The position numbers were made by a program, and so were the translations under genes. 21,290 bases of DNA from an uncultured delta proteobacterium. GTDB lineage: Bacteria; Myxococcota_A; Bradymonadia; REDH01. The DNA is taken from contig CAIQPA010000071.1 of the NCBI GenBank assembly GCA_903873545.1, positions 1 to 21,290 on the forward strand, written 5' to 3'. Positions within the stretch are counted from its first letter, which is position 1, and every line of letters begins with the position of its first letter. Positions 8,303 to 15,448 of this stretch are shown here, in pieces. Under the pieces are notes generated by a model that worked only from the letters and a program-made list of their open reading frames with translations, made no database searches and was not told where the DNA came from.

Positions 8303-9036
8303 AGCCCGCAGCGCCGCTCCGACTCACGGTCACACCCGACCAGGTTGGGGCCGACAGCATCCGCCTCACGCGGGAGCAGACCCACTACGCCAGCCACGTC
8401 CGCAGGCTACGCGCAGGCGCGCCGCTGCTGCTGCTCGGCCGCGACGGTGGCCAGTGGGAGGGCCGGCTCTCCGACGACGGGACCGAGGCGGTCGAGCTCA
8501 CAGCCAGCTTCCCCGACCAGCCCACCTCGGGGCGCCTGATCCTCGCTGCCGCCCTGCTCCGCGCCCACCGGTGGGAGTGGCTGCTCGAGAAGGCCGTGGA
8601 GGTGGGCGCAGACGAGATCCAGCCCCTGCTCCTCGAACACAACGTCGCCAAGCCCTCCGACCGCGAAGCCAGCAAGATCGAGCGCTGGCAGCGCATCATC
8701 GAGGCCGCCGCCGCCCAGTGCGGTACCCGCCGCATGCCCACCCTCGCACCGCCAGCCACCCTCGCTGACTGGCTCAAACTCCGCCCCGAGGGCAGCTCGC
8801 TCCTCTTCTGCGACGAGACCTCACCGCTCACCCCCTGGCCGGCGCTCGCAGAGACAACCTGCCTCGTCATCGGCCCCGAGGGCGGCCTCGCTCCATTCGA
8901 ACGGGCTGCGCTCCTTGCCGCAGGCGGACGCGCCGTCGGGCTCGGACCCCGCATCCTCCGCGCTGAGTCGGCCGGCATGGCCTCGCTCGTCATCGCCCGC
9001 GCCCTCCTCGACGGCCGCGTCACCCATGGCGGCTGA
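8299..9036 (+). CDS. rsmE: 16S rRNA (uracil1498-N3)-methyltransferase
   Basis: RsmE methylates U1498 of 16S rRNA using SAM. The 245-aa protein has an N-terminal PUA-like domain with the family's H(Y/F)..VLR-type segment (HYASHVRRLRAG). Its C-terminal SPOUT knot domain shows GPEGG (192-196) and the knot loop LGPRILRAESA, close to the family LG.RILR.ETA. It starts at GTG 8299, inside the prmA stop (GTGA overlap); the frame's extension to 8269 lies within prmA. prmA-rsmE is a common pair in bacteria. An 11-bp overlap leads into the next gene. Confidence 0.95.
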   Translation: MKPAAPLRLTVTPDQVGADSIRLTREQTHYASHVRRLRAGAPLLLLGRDGGQWEGRLSDDGTEAVELTASFPDQPTSGRLILAAALLRAHRWEWLLEKAVEVGADEIQPLLLEHNVAKPSDREASKIERWQRIIEAAAAQCGTRRMPTLAPPATLADWLKLRPEGSSLLFCDETSPLTPWPALAETTCLVIGPEGGLAPFERAALLAAGGRAVGLGPRILRAESAGMASLVIARALLDGRVTHGG

Positions 9037-9490
9037 CCAGCCGACCAACCGCCTCCGCAGGCTCGCTCTCGCTGCTGGGCAGGCGCTCCTCTGCGTGACA
9101 ACCGCCGGCCTCCTTTTTTGGCTCGGAGCGCTCAGTGTTCCTGCAGCCCTTCGCCCCAATCCAGACCTCCCCCAGCTCGAGCACCTCGCGCTCGCGCTCG
9201 CCACCGCGCCAGGCCACCTCTACCGCGACCTCTTGCTCGCGCTCCTGCCGGGCCACCTCATCGCCGTTGCCCTCGCCGCCGCGGGCAGGTCGTTGCTCCC
9301 GCAATGGCTCGGCATCGAACTCTGCGACGCCGCCGAACGGCCGGCAGACGGCCTCGAACGCACCAAAGAGGCCGCCTTTCGACTGCTCACCCCAGCCACG
9401 CTCTGGCTGCTCTGGCTCCCGCTCCTCCTGCTCGGCTCGGGTCGCTCTCTCGCGGAGCGACTCTCCCGAACGCACTGGTCACGGGGCTGA
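9026..9490 (+). CDS. Small hypothetical membrane protein
   Basis: The 154-aa product is not one I recognise. It has about three hydrophobic segments likely to span the membrane: near residues 12-37 (LALAAGQALLCVTTAGLLFW), 65-92 and 122-142 (LWLLWLPLLLLG). A charged stretch (ERPADGLERTKEA) separates the second and third. The ATG at 9026 lies 11 bp inside rsmE, so it is probably translated from the same message. The longer in-frame opening back to 8915 is antisense-free but lies within rsmE and lacks the hydrophobic start. Function is unknown; co-transcription with translation genes is the only context. Confidence 0.7.
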   Translation: MAADQPTNRLRRLALAAGQALLCVTTAGLLFWLGALSVPAALRPNPDLPQLEHLALALATAPGHLYRDLLLALLPGHLIAVALAAAGRSLLPQWLGIELCDAAERPADGLERTKEAAFRLLTPATLWLLWLPLLLLGSGRSLAERLSRTHWSRG

Positions 9491-9506
9491 ATGCGTCAAC
9501 ACGCTG

Positions 9507-9519
9507 CGTCAAATTGACG
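9507..9519. promoter_or_regulatory. Perfect 13-bp palindrome upstream of the PII gene
   Basis: CGTCAA-A-TTGACG is a perfect inverted repeat around base 9513, about 70 bp before the PII start. The half-site TGCGTCAA also occurs as a direct repeat at 9492-9499 and 9505-9512. The right arm TTGACG could double as a -35 box, though no good -10 is visible downstream. A dimeric repressor or activator site is an inference. Confidence 0.4.
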
Positions 9520-9589
9520 ATTCTACGCCGAACCGCGTTGCAAATCCCCTCCGCCACTGTTATCCGCCCCCTCAGAAGGTGCCACGCTC

Positions 9590-9931
9590 ATGAAGAAGAT
9601 CGAAGCCATCATCCGTCCCTTCAAGCTCGACGAGGTCAAGGACGCCCTCGATCATACCGACGTGCACGGCATGACCGTCTCTGAGGTAAAGGGCTACGGC
9701 CGCACCGGAGGCAAGGCCATGCTCTACCCCGGCGCAGAGTACGTCGTCGACTTCGTTCCCAAGCTCAAAATCGAGGTCGTCGTACTCGACGACCAGGTAG
9801 ACGCCGTCGTCGCCGCCATCCGCGAGGCCGCCTACACGGGCGACACGGGCGACGGAAAAATCTTCGTTCTCCACGTCGACGAGGCCGTCCGCATCCGCAC
9901 CAACGAGCGCGGCCCCTCCGCCGTCAGCTAA
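9590..9931 (+). CDS. glnB: Nitrogen regulatory protein PII (GlnB/GlnK family)
   Basis: PII proteins are homotrimers that sense ATP/ADP, 2-oxoglutarate and (through uridylylation) glutamine, and control glutamine synthetase, its adenylyltransferase, kinases and ammonium channels. The 113-aa product matches E. coli GlnB closely in plan: MKKIEAIIRPFKLDEVKDAL at the start, the uridylylation Tyr51 in the T-loop (GAEYVVDF), the B-loop TGDTGDGKIFV and C-terminal RIRTNERG. One deviation stands out: T-loop residue 47, normally Arg (or Lys), is Pro (YPGAEY). An AGAAGG at 9574-9579 precedes the ATG by 10 nt. glnA begins 59 bp downstream, the classic glnBA order. No amtB is in view, which favours GlnB over GlnK, but the two cannot be told apart by sequence alone. 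Confidence 0.95.
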   Translation: MKKIEAIIRPFKLDEVKDALDHTDVHGMTVSEVKGYGRTGGKAMLYPGAEYVVDFVPKLKIEVVVLDDQVDAVVAAIREAAYTGDTGDGKIFVLHVDEAVRIRTNERGPSAVS

Positions 9932-9958
9932 CCAGACCTCACAACCTCTCTCTCACCT

Positions 9959-9970
9959 GGGGTTCGCCCC
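9959..9970 (+). other. Short GGGG-TTCG-CCCC hairpin in the glnB-glnA gap
   Basis: A 4-bp all-GC stem closed by a UUCG tetraloop lies 20 nt before the glnA start, just ahead of the AAGGA ribosome-binding site (9979-9983). There is no T-tract, so it is not a terminator. It might act as an mRNA processing or stability element, which is speculative. Confidence 0.3.
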
Positions 9971-9990
9971 GCACGCGCAAGGACAGAATC

Positions 9991-11418
9991 ATGGCCACCG
10001 AGTTCAAGACGCCCAAGGATGTAGTCAAGTTCGCCAAGGACGAGGGGGTCGAGTTCATCGACCTCAAGTTCATGGATCTGCCCGGTACCTGGCAGCATGT
10101 TGGTATGCCCATCAGCCAGTTCGACGAGGCCTTCTTTGAGGACGGAAAGGGCTTCGACGGCTCCTCCATCCGCGGCTGGCGCTCCATCGAGTCCTCCGAC
10201 ATGCTCCTCCGCCCCGAGGTCAAGAGCGCCCGCATCGACCCCTTCTACGAGCGCAAGACGCTCTCGCTCATCTGCAACATCTTCGACCCCGTCACCGGCC
10301 AGTCCTACGAGCGCGACCCCCGCGCCGTCGCCCAGCGCGCCGAGGAGTACCTCAAGTCCACCGGCATCGCGACCACCTCCTTCTTCGGACCCGAGGCGGA
10401 GTTCTTCCTCTTCGACGACGTCCGCTTCGAGTCCACCCAGAACGGCGCCTTCTACAAGGTCGACTCCGACGAAGGGAAGTGGAACTCCGGCCGCGATGAG
10501 GGCGGCAACCTTGGCTACAAGGCCCCCTACAAGGGCGGCTACTTCCCCGCGCCCCCCTACGACAAGGTCCGCAACATCCGCCAGGAGATGGTCGTAGAGA
10601 TGGAGAAGCTCGGCATCGAGATCGAGACCGAGCACCACGAGGTCGCCACCGGCGGTCAGTGCGAAATCGACATGCGCTTCGACACCCTCGTCACCATGGC
10701 CGACAAGCTCCAGTGGTTTAAGTACTGCGTGAAGAACGTCGCCTTCCGCCACAACAAGACCGCAACCTTCATGCCCAAGCCCCTCTACGGAGACAACGGC
10801 TCGGGAATGCACATCCACGTCTCCCTCTGGCGCGACAACAAGCCCCTCTTCGCGGGCGACAAGTATGCCGGCCTCTCCGAGACCGCGCTCCACTTCATCG
10901 GCGGCATCCTCCATCACGGTGCCTCGCTCGTCGCACTCACCAACCCCACCACCAACAGCTTCCGCCGCTTGGTGCCCGGCTACGAGGCCCCCATCAGCCT
11001 CGCCTACTCCAGCCGCAACCGCTCGGCTGCCATCCGCATCCCCATGTACAACTCGAGCCCCAAGGCCAAGCGCATCGAGTTCCGTACGCCCGACCCCTCC
11101 TGCAACGCCTACCTCGCCTTCTCGGCCATCCTCCTCGCCGGCCTCGACGGCATCGAGAACCGCATCAACCCCGGCGAGCCGGCCGACAAGGACATCTACT
11201 CGCTCTCCCCCGAGGAGCGCGCCGGCATCCCCGGCACGCCCGGCTCGCTCGATGAGGCCCTCAAGGCGCTCGAGGCCGACCACGCCTACCTCCTCAAGGG
11301 CAACGTCTTCAGCCAGGACCTCATCGACGCCTGGATCTCCTACAAGTACGAGCGCGAAGTGCAGGTCAACCGCCTCCGCCCCACCCCCATGGAGTTCGAG
11401 CTCTACTACGACTGCTAG
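9991..11418 (+). CDS. glnA: Glutamine synthetase, type I
   Basis: GlnA makes glutamine from glutamate, ammonia and ATP as a cytoplasmic dodecamer. The 475-aa length is typical of GSI-beta (about 470). Visible signatures are GFDGSSIRGW in the N-terminal beta-grasp region, FFGPEAEFFLFD (metal ligands), NGSGMHIHVS and NPTTNSFRRLVPGYEAP around the active site, NRSAAIRIP, and RIEFRTPDPSCNAYLA. The adenylylation site is Tyr403 (DIYSLSPEE, matching E. coli NLYDLPPEE), implying control by GlnE together with the adjacent PII protein. The start ATG has AAGGA 7 nt upstream. Codon use is extremely biased to C-ending codons, as expected for a highly expressed gene. A terminator hairpin follows. Confidence 0.98.
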   Translation: MATEFKTPKDVVKFAKDEGVEFIDLKFMDLPGTWQHVGMPISQFDEAFFEDGKGFDGSSIRGWRSIESSDMLLRPEVKSARIDPFYERKTLSLICNIFDPVTGQSYERDPRAVAQRAEEYLKSTGIATTSFFGPEAEFFLFDDVRFESTQNGAFYKVDSDEGKWNSGRDEGGNLGYKAPYKGGYFPAPPYDKVRNIRQEMVVEMEKLGIEIETEHHEVATGGQCEIDMRFDTLVTMADKLQWFKYCVKNVAFRHNKTATFMPKPLYGDNGSGMHIHVSLWRDNKPLFAGDKYAGLSETALHFIGGILHHGASLVALTNPTTNSFRRLVPGYEAPISLAYSSRNRSAAIRIPMYNSSPKAKRIEFRTPDPSCNAYLAFSAILLAGLDGIENRINPGEPADKDIYSLSPEERAGIPGTPGSLDEALKALEADHAYLLKGNVFSQDLIDAWISYKYEREVQVNRLRPTPMEFELYYDC

Positions 11419-11437
11419 GTCGAAGGGCTCCTCCAAC

Positions 11438-11472
11438 ACGCGCCGGCTCATCCCCGGCGCGTCGCCGTTTTT
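11438..11472 (+). terminator. Rho-independent terminator after glnA
   Basis: A 9-bp perfect stem ACGCGCCGG / CCGGCGCGT (11438-11446 with 11454-11462) and a 7-nt loop are followed 5 nt later by TTTTT (11468-11472). A second outer arm, GGGCTCC (11425-11431) with GGAGCCC (11473-11479), flanks it, so the RNA could form an extended structure. It separates glnBA from trxB. Confidence 0.7.
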
Positions 11473-11546
11473 GGAGCCCCCAACTCCGTTGACACAGCAC
11501 CACGCCCGCCGTACCGAACCGCACCCCAACTGACGCGAGAATCCCC

Positions 11547-12494
11547 ATGAGCGACACCGTCCACCCCATCGTCATCATCGGCTCCGGCGCCGCCGGCCTC
11601 ACCGCCGCGATCTATGCCGGCCGCGCCGACATGAAGCCCCTCCTCTTCGCCGGCATCCAGCCCGGTGGACAGCTCACCATCACCACCGAAGTCGAGAACT
11701 ACCCCGGCTTCGAGCATGGCATCATGGGCCCCGACCTCATGGATGTCATGACCAAGCAGGCCCAGCGCTTCGGTACCGAAATCCGCTACAACATGGTCGA
11801 GAAGGTCGACTTCGCCTCCTCCCCCAAGAAGCTCTTCCTCGATGACGACACCGTCGTCCTCGCCCACGCCGTTATCGTCGCCACCGGCGCCTCGGCCAAG
11901 TACCTCGGCCTCGAGTCCGAGCAGCACCTCTCGGGCTACGGCGTCAGCGCCTGCGCCACCTGCGACGGCTTCTTCTTCAAAGACCGCCCCATCGCTGTTG
12001 TCGGCGGCGGCGACACCGCCATGGAAGAGGCCTCCTACCTCGCCAAGATGTGCAGTGAGGTCGTCCTCATTCACCGCCGCGACAGCTTCCGCGCCTCGGC
12101 CGTCATGCAGGAGCGCGTCCTCAGCAACCCCAAGGTCAAGGTCCGCTGGAACAGCGAGGTCCTCGAGGTCCTCGGTACCCGCGAGACCGGCGTCTCCGGA
12201 CTCAAGCTCCGCGACACCGTTACCGGCGAGCTGAGCGAGATGGCCACACAGGGCCTCTTCCTCGCCATCGGCCACACCCCCAACACCAAGCCCTTCGCAG
12301 AGTGGCTCGACATGGACGAGTCGGGCTACCTCAACGTCGTGCCCGGTTCGACCCGCACCAAGATCCCGGGCGTCTTCGCTGCCGGCGACTGTGCCGACCA
12401 CATCTACCGCCAGGCCATCACCGCAGCCGGCACCGGCTGCATGGCAGCACTCGACGCGGAGCGCTGGCTCGCCGACACCGGACTCCACGCCTAA
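11547..12494 (+). CDS. trxB: Thioredoxin reductase
   Basis: TrxB is a cytoplasmic flavoprotein that passes electrons from NADPH to thioredoxin. The 315-aa product has the low-molecular-weight layout: FAD loop GSGAAGLTAAIYAGRA (12-27), then the NADPH domain containing the redox pair C136-ATC-C139 in CATCDGFF, the nucleotide loop GGGDTAMEEA, and HRRDSFRAS, the Arg motif for the NADPH phosphate. The C-terminal FAD segment GVFAAGDCADHIYRQAITAAGTG is also present. The start ATG has only a weak GAGA element upstream. The stop lies 12 bp before the receiver-protein gene, so the two are probably co-transcribed. Confidence 0.97.
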   Translation: MSDTVHPIVIIGSGAAGLTAAIYAGRADMKPLLFAGIQPGGQLTITTEVENYPGFEHGIMGPDLMDVMTKQAQRFGTEIRYNMVEKVDFASSPKKLFLDDDTVVLAHAVIVATGASAKYLGLESEQHLSGYGVSACATCDGFFFKDRPIAVVGGGDTAMEEASYLAKMCSEVVLIHRRDSFRASAVMQERVLSNPKVKVRWNSEVLEVLGTRETGVSGLKLRDTVTGELSEMATQGLFLAIGHTPNTKPFAEWLDMDESGYLNVVPGSTRTKIPGVFAAGDCADHIYRQAITAAGTGCMAALDAERWLADTGLHA

Positions 12495-12506
12495 CCCGGC
12501 GAGACG

Positions 12507-13781
12507 ATGCGCATCGAACGGGCCGAACAGCTCATCCTCATCATCTCCGACGACCCTGCGGCTACCAAGATCGCAGAGCAGGCGCTCACCGCGCTCGACC
12601 GTGAGGTCGTTGTGGCTCGTGCCGTCGACTGGGCGCTGACCACCATCGCGCGGCAGTTTCCCGCGCTCATCCTCATCGACCTCGAACTGCCCAATGAGGG
12701 ACTCGACCGTCTCGCTGCTGCGATCCAGAGGCCGCCCGAAGGTGAGCTCGCCATGCTGGTCGGCTTCTCCAACCGCTCTGTGCGCCCCCCTGCAGGGCTC
12801 GAACTCGCAGAGCGGCTCGACAAACCCCTGCAGCGCCACGCCATCGCAGATTGCGCCACCCAGCTCCTCCGCCGGCGCAACGAACTCCGGCGCTCCACCC
12901 TGCTCGACACGCCGTCGGGACTTCCCAACCGGCGCGCCTTCCAGCTCGCCTGGCAGGCCCGGAGCCACTCCCTGCAGCGGCTCGGTGAACCCTTCGCGCT
13001 CGCCATGCTCGGCGCGCCAGGCCTCGCTGCCAAGCTCGCTAACGCCACCGAAGAGCAACAGGGGCTGCTCCTCCAACAGCTCGGCGAGGCGCTACGCGGG
13101 CTCCTCCGACGCTCCGACGGCCTCTTCCGCCTCCACCGCGGCGAGCTCGTCCTCATGCTCGCAGGCTGCGACGACGCCAGCGCCATCGTCCTGCTGCGCC
13201 GCATCCTCGAGCGCCTCTCCGAGCTCCCCTTTGCGCTCGGAGCCTCCGACAGAAGCCCCATCCCGCTCGTCGCGGCGACGCTTACCGTCAGCGAGCCGCG
13301 CGACACCCGCGAGGTGATCGCCCAACTCGAGGCGCTCTTCCTTCGGGCGACAGCGCAGCCCGCTCGGACCATCGTCACGCCCGCCGCCGTCGTAGAAAAC
13401 CAGCCACCCTTGGTGGTCGTCATCGAGGCCGATCCGCTGCTGCAGGAGTTTCTCAGCTCGCTCCTCGAACGCGAAAACTTCCGTGTCCGAATTGCGGCCA
13501 CAGGGGCCCAAATCGATGCCGCGCTCGCCCTCCCCGACCTGCGCGCCGTCATCCTCGAGAGTTCGCTGCCGGGCATCAACGGCCTTAGCATCCTTGCCCA
13601 GCTCCGCGCAGACAGGCGGTACGACGAGACGCCCATCGTCGTCACCTCCGTCGCCTCACGCGACGACAGCGTCGTCAAGGCCTTCGAAGTCGGCGCCGAC
13701 GACTTCCTCATCAAGCCCTACCTGCCCAACGACCTACTCGCCCGGCTCCGACGCTCCATGCGCCGTCGCAACACCCGCTAG
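12507..13781 (+). CDS. REC - degenerate GGDEF - pseudo-REC signalling protein
   Basis: This 424-aa cytoplasmic protein has three domains. Residues 1-120 look like a receiver with Asp58 (LILIDLELP) at the phospho-acceptor site and a Lys in LDKPL. Residues about 130-300 resemble a GGDEF domain (entry motif LDTPSGLPNRRAF, then RRSDGLFRLHRGEL), but the active-site motif reads HRGEL (210-214), so cyclase activity is not expected. Residues about 308-424 form a second receiver with acidic EAD and the conserved Lys in LIKPY, but Glu351 (VILESSLPG) replaces the phospho-acceptor Asp. The layout recalls PleD with the parts reordered. It may act as an adaptor that responds at the first receiver only. It lies 12 bp after trxB, and its stop shares bases with the convergent arsM stop. 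Confidence 0.85.
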   Translation: MRIERAEQLILIISDDPAATKIAEQALTALDREVVVARAVDWALTTIARQFPALILIDLELPNEGLDRLAAAIQRPPEGELAMLVGFSNRSVRPPAGLELAERLDKPLQRHAIADCATQLLRRRNELRRSTLLDTPSGLPNRRAFQLAWQARSHSLQRLGEPFALAMLGAPGLAAKLANATEEQQGLLLQQLGEALRGLLRRSDGLFRLHRGELVLMLAGCDDASAIVLLRRILERLSELPFALGASDRSPIPLVAATLTVSEPRDTREVIAQLEALFLRATAQPARTIVTPAAVVENQPPLVVVIEADPLLQEFLSSLLERENFRVRIAATGAQIDAALALPDLRAVILESSLPGINGLSILAQLRADRRYDETPIVVTSVASRDDSVVKAFEVGADDFLIKPYLPNDLLARLRRSMRRRNTR

Positions 13782-14839
13782 CAGCAGGCCACAGCCGCAG
13801 CAGCGCCTGCCACAGGCTCGAGCGGATTGAGCGTCCCGCAACCCGGGAAGATACCAAAATGGCGGTCGAAACTGCCGATGAAGTCGAAGAACGGGGCAAA
13901 GCGGGTGTCGTGGAGCATCCGCCAGGTATTGCCGCACACGGGAAAGACGCGGCCCTGTTCGATGGCGTGGTGACCGTCGAGGATGAAGCAGTCCTCCTCG
14001 CCGAGCGCCCCGCCCCGGTAGACGACGGCCTGACCGTAGTCCTCGCAGAGCGGCTCCAGCCCATCGATGGCAAACAGCCGGTAGGTCGCAGAATAGAACT
14101 TCGCCTGGCCGAGGGCCGCCTTCAGCTCCGGGTCGAGAATCTCGAGCGGACGGCTCGTCACCAGTCGCGGGTCGCCAAATCCGGCCGCCTTCGCCATCGC
14201 AAGGAAGTCATTCCAGTAGAGGGCGCCGCCCAGACACTCGCCGTAGAGCACGGGGTGATTGCGAACGGCCTCCGGCAGACGACGGTCACAATAGACATCG
14301 GAGAAGTACATCTCGCCGCCCGCCTTGAGCAGACGTCGCGCGCCGCCAAAGACCGCTGGCTTGTCGGGCGACAGGTTCACGACACAATTCGAGACGACCA
14401 GGTCAAAACTGTGCGGCTCTAAAGGCAGTTCCGACAGCTTCTCGATGAAGCCCTCGAGAAACCGCGTATTCGCGCGGGCAAACCCGAACTGCTCGCGGTG
14501 CCACTCCACATGGGCACGCGCAACCGCCAGCTGCTCGGCGGTCATGTCCACACCGACCACCTCTCCCCGCTCTCCAACCAGCTGGGCGAGCAGGTAGACA
14601 TCTCGGCCCGAGCCCGAACCGATGTCGAGGACACGGGCGCCGTCGAGCGCAGTAGGAACGACGAGCCCGCAGCCGTAGTAGCGATTCACCACCTCATCGT
14701 GGATGCGCGCCAGGAGCGGCTTCACAAACTCCGGCATGGCATCCGGCGTGCAGCAGGCGCTGGTCTTGAGGTCGGCGCTCGTCTGAAGCGTCTTGCCATA
14801 GTATTCTTGAACGGTGGCGGTGGCGTCGATGCTGCTCAT
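13778..14839 (-). CDS. arsM: Arsenite methyltransferase, AS3MT type
   Basis: ArsM methylates trivalent arsenic with SAM, giving methylated and volatile products. The 353-aa product resembles animal AS3MT along its length as I recall that sequence: VQEYYGKTLQTSADL, then Cys29 in the SACC segment, RYYGCG (Cys57), the SAM loop DIGSGSGRD (72-80), VVSNCVVNLSPDK (Cys152) and LYGECLGGALYW (Cys202). These four cysteines match human Cys32, 61, 156 and 206 with a constant offset near 4. The long C-terminal domain ends in Cys-Cys, as AS3MT-type enzymes often do. The start ATG 14839 has GAGGAG 4 nt upstream; the frame's 22-codon extension has no such site. No arsR, arsC or arsenite pump lies nearby. It shares CTAG stop bases with the upstream-strand gene. 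Confidence 0.95.
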   Translation of the reverse strand: MSSIDATATVQEYYGKTLQTSADLKTSACCTPDAMPEFVKPLLARIHDEVVNRYYGCGLVVPTALDGARVLDIGSGSGRDVYLLAQLVGERGEVVGVDMTAEQLAVARAHVEWHREQFGFARANTRFLEGFIEKLSELPLEPHSFDLVVSNCVVNLSPDKPAVFGGARRLLKAGGEMYFSDVYCDRRLPEAVRNHPVLYGECLGGALYWNDFLAMAKAAGFGDPRLVTSRPLEILDPELKAALGQAKFYSATYRLFAIDGLEPLCEDYGQAVVYRGGALGEEDCFILDGHHAIEQGRVFPVCGNTWRMLHDTRFAPFFDFIGSFDRHFGIFPGCGTLNPLEPVAGAAAAVACC

Positions 14840-14843
14840 CACA

Positions 14844-14849
14844 CTCCTC
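14844..14849 (-). promoter_or_regulatory. Shine-Dalgarno GAGGAG deciding the arsM start
   Basis: On the minus strand GAGGAG is followed by 4 nt and the ATG at 14839. It is the strongest ribosome-binding site in the window and settles the start against the in-frame GTG at 14905. Confidence 0.75.
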
Positions 14850-14957
14850 GGTTTGCCGCTCTCGCCTCTCAGCGCGGCGGGGCGAATTGCCGGGTAAGAG
14901 TGCACGTTGCTTCAATCAAGCGCAGACGACGGCCTGACAATGACCTTCTGCTTCGGC

Positions 14958-15011
14958 AAAAACGACATCGCGCACCGTCACCCTCGATTTGCATCGATTC
15001 AGACAGTGCGC
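14958..15011 (-). terminator. Possible terminator after the H-NS-family gene
   Basis: On the minus strand, GCGCAC (15011-15006) pairs with GTGCGC (14975-14970) and encloses an inner hairpin, TCGAT-GCAA-ATCGA (14997-14984), with a GNRA-type loop. TTTTT (14962-14958) follows 7 nt later. The stem-to-T distance is longer than ideal, so the call is tentative. Confidence 0.35.
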
Positions 15012-15034
15012 AACATTCCATCTCCAAAATGCGT

Positions 15035-15448
15035 CTACTTTTGAATGATCGACTCGTCCAGCCGGCCGGCCTCACGCATCAAACGAGCCCACGTCGGCGG
15101 GATTCCGCGACCGGTCCAGGTCTGCTCTGCGTTCTCAGGGTTGCGATACTTCGGCGCAACCTTGCCGCCCTTTGCCTTCGGGGCAAATGCAGGCTTGACT
15201 CCCTTGACGAGCGTTTTGGCGGCCTTTGCCTCCTTCGAGCCCTTTGCGGCCGGAGCGGCCGTTGCACCTGCAACCGCCAAAGCCTTGACCACCTGCGCCG
15301 ATGTCAGCCCAGAATCCTTCATGATCGTGATAATCTTCTTGATGGCCCGGTCGGTGCTCTGTGCAAGCAGCGACTGCTCCTTCTTCTCCAAAGCTTCCCG
15401 GTCACGACGAATCTTCGCGATTCGTGCCTCAATCGTAATCCGTGCCAT
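15035..15448 (-). CDS. H-NS family histone-like DNA-binding protein
   Basis: The 137-aa protein has the three-part H-NS plan. A charged coiled-coil N-terminus (residues 1-45, ARIAKIRRDREALEKKEQ) serves oligomerisation; a flexible Ala/Lys-rich linker spans about 62-98; and the C-terminal DNA-binding motif is YRNPENAEQTWTGRGIPPTW (101-120), matching the family Y-x-(D/N)-P...TW-(S/T)-GRG...P-x-W. The GRG core inserts in the minor groove of AT-rich DNA in known members, which silence genes and shape the nucleoid. The linker resembles the Lys-rich linkers of beta-proteobacterial members. The start is ATG 15448, with AAGGAA 6 nt upstream, rather than the frame's earlier codons. It lies upstream of arsM on the same strand with a 195-bp gap and is divergent from the exopolysaccharide-like unit. 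Confidence 0.9.
   Translation of the reverse strand: MARITIEARIAKIRRDREALEKKEQSLLAQSTDRAIKKIITIMKDSGLTSAQVVKALAVAGATAAPAAKGSKEAKAAKTLVKGVKPAFAPKAKGGKVAPKYRNPENAEQTWTGRGIPPTWARLMREAGRLDESIIQK

Noticed and set aside
9491..9589. Sigma-54 promoter before the PII gene
   Set aside because: No GG-N10-GC element matching TGGCAC-N5-TTGC could be found in the 99-bp gap.
9928..11529. A 533-codon minus-strand open frame opposite glnA
   Set aside because: It is the antisense of a highly biased gene, with repetitive Gly/Val/Glu composition and no family resemblance.
11448..13076. A 542-codon minus-strand open frame across trxB and the receiver gene
   Set aside because: It spans two convincing plus-strand genes, lacks motifs and has antisense-type composition.
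14885..14935. Possible ArsR operator upstream of arsM (GCTT-caatc-AAGC)
   Set aside because: Only a 4-bp inverted arm, no match to known ArsR sites and no arsR gene in the window.
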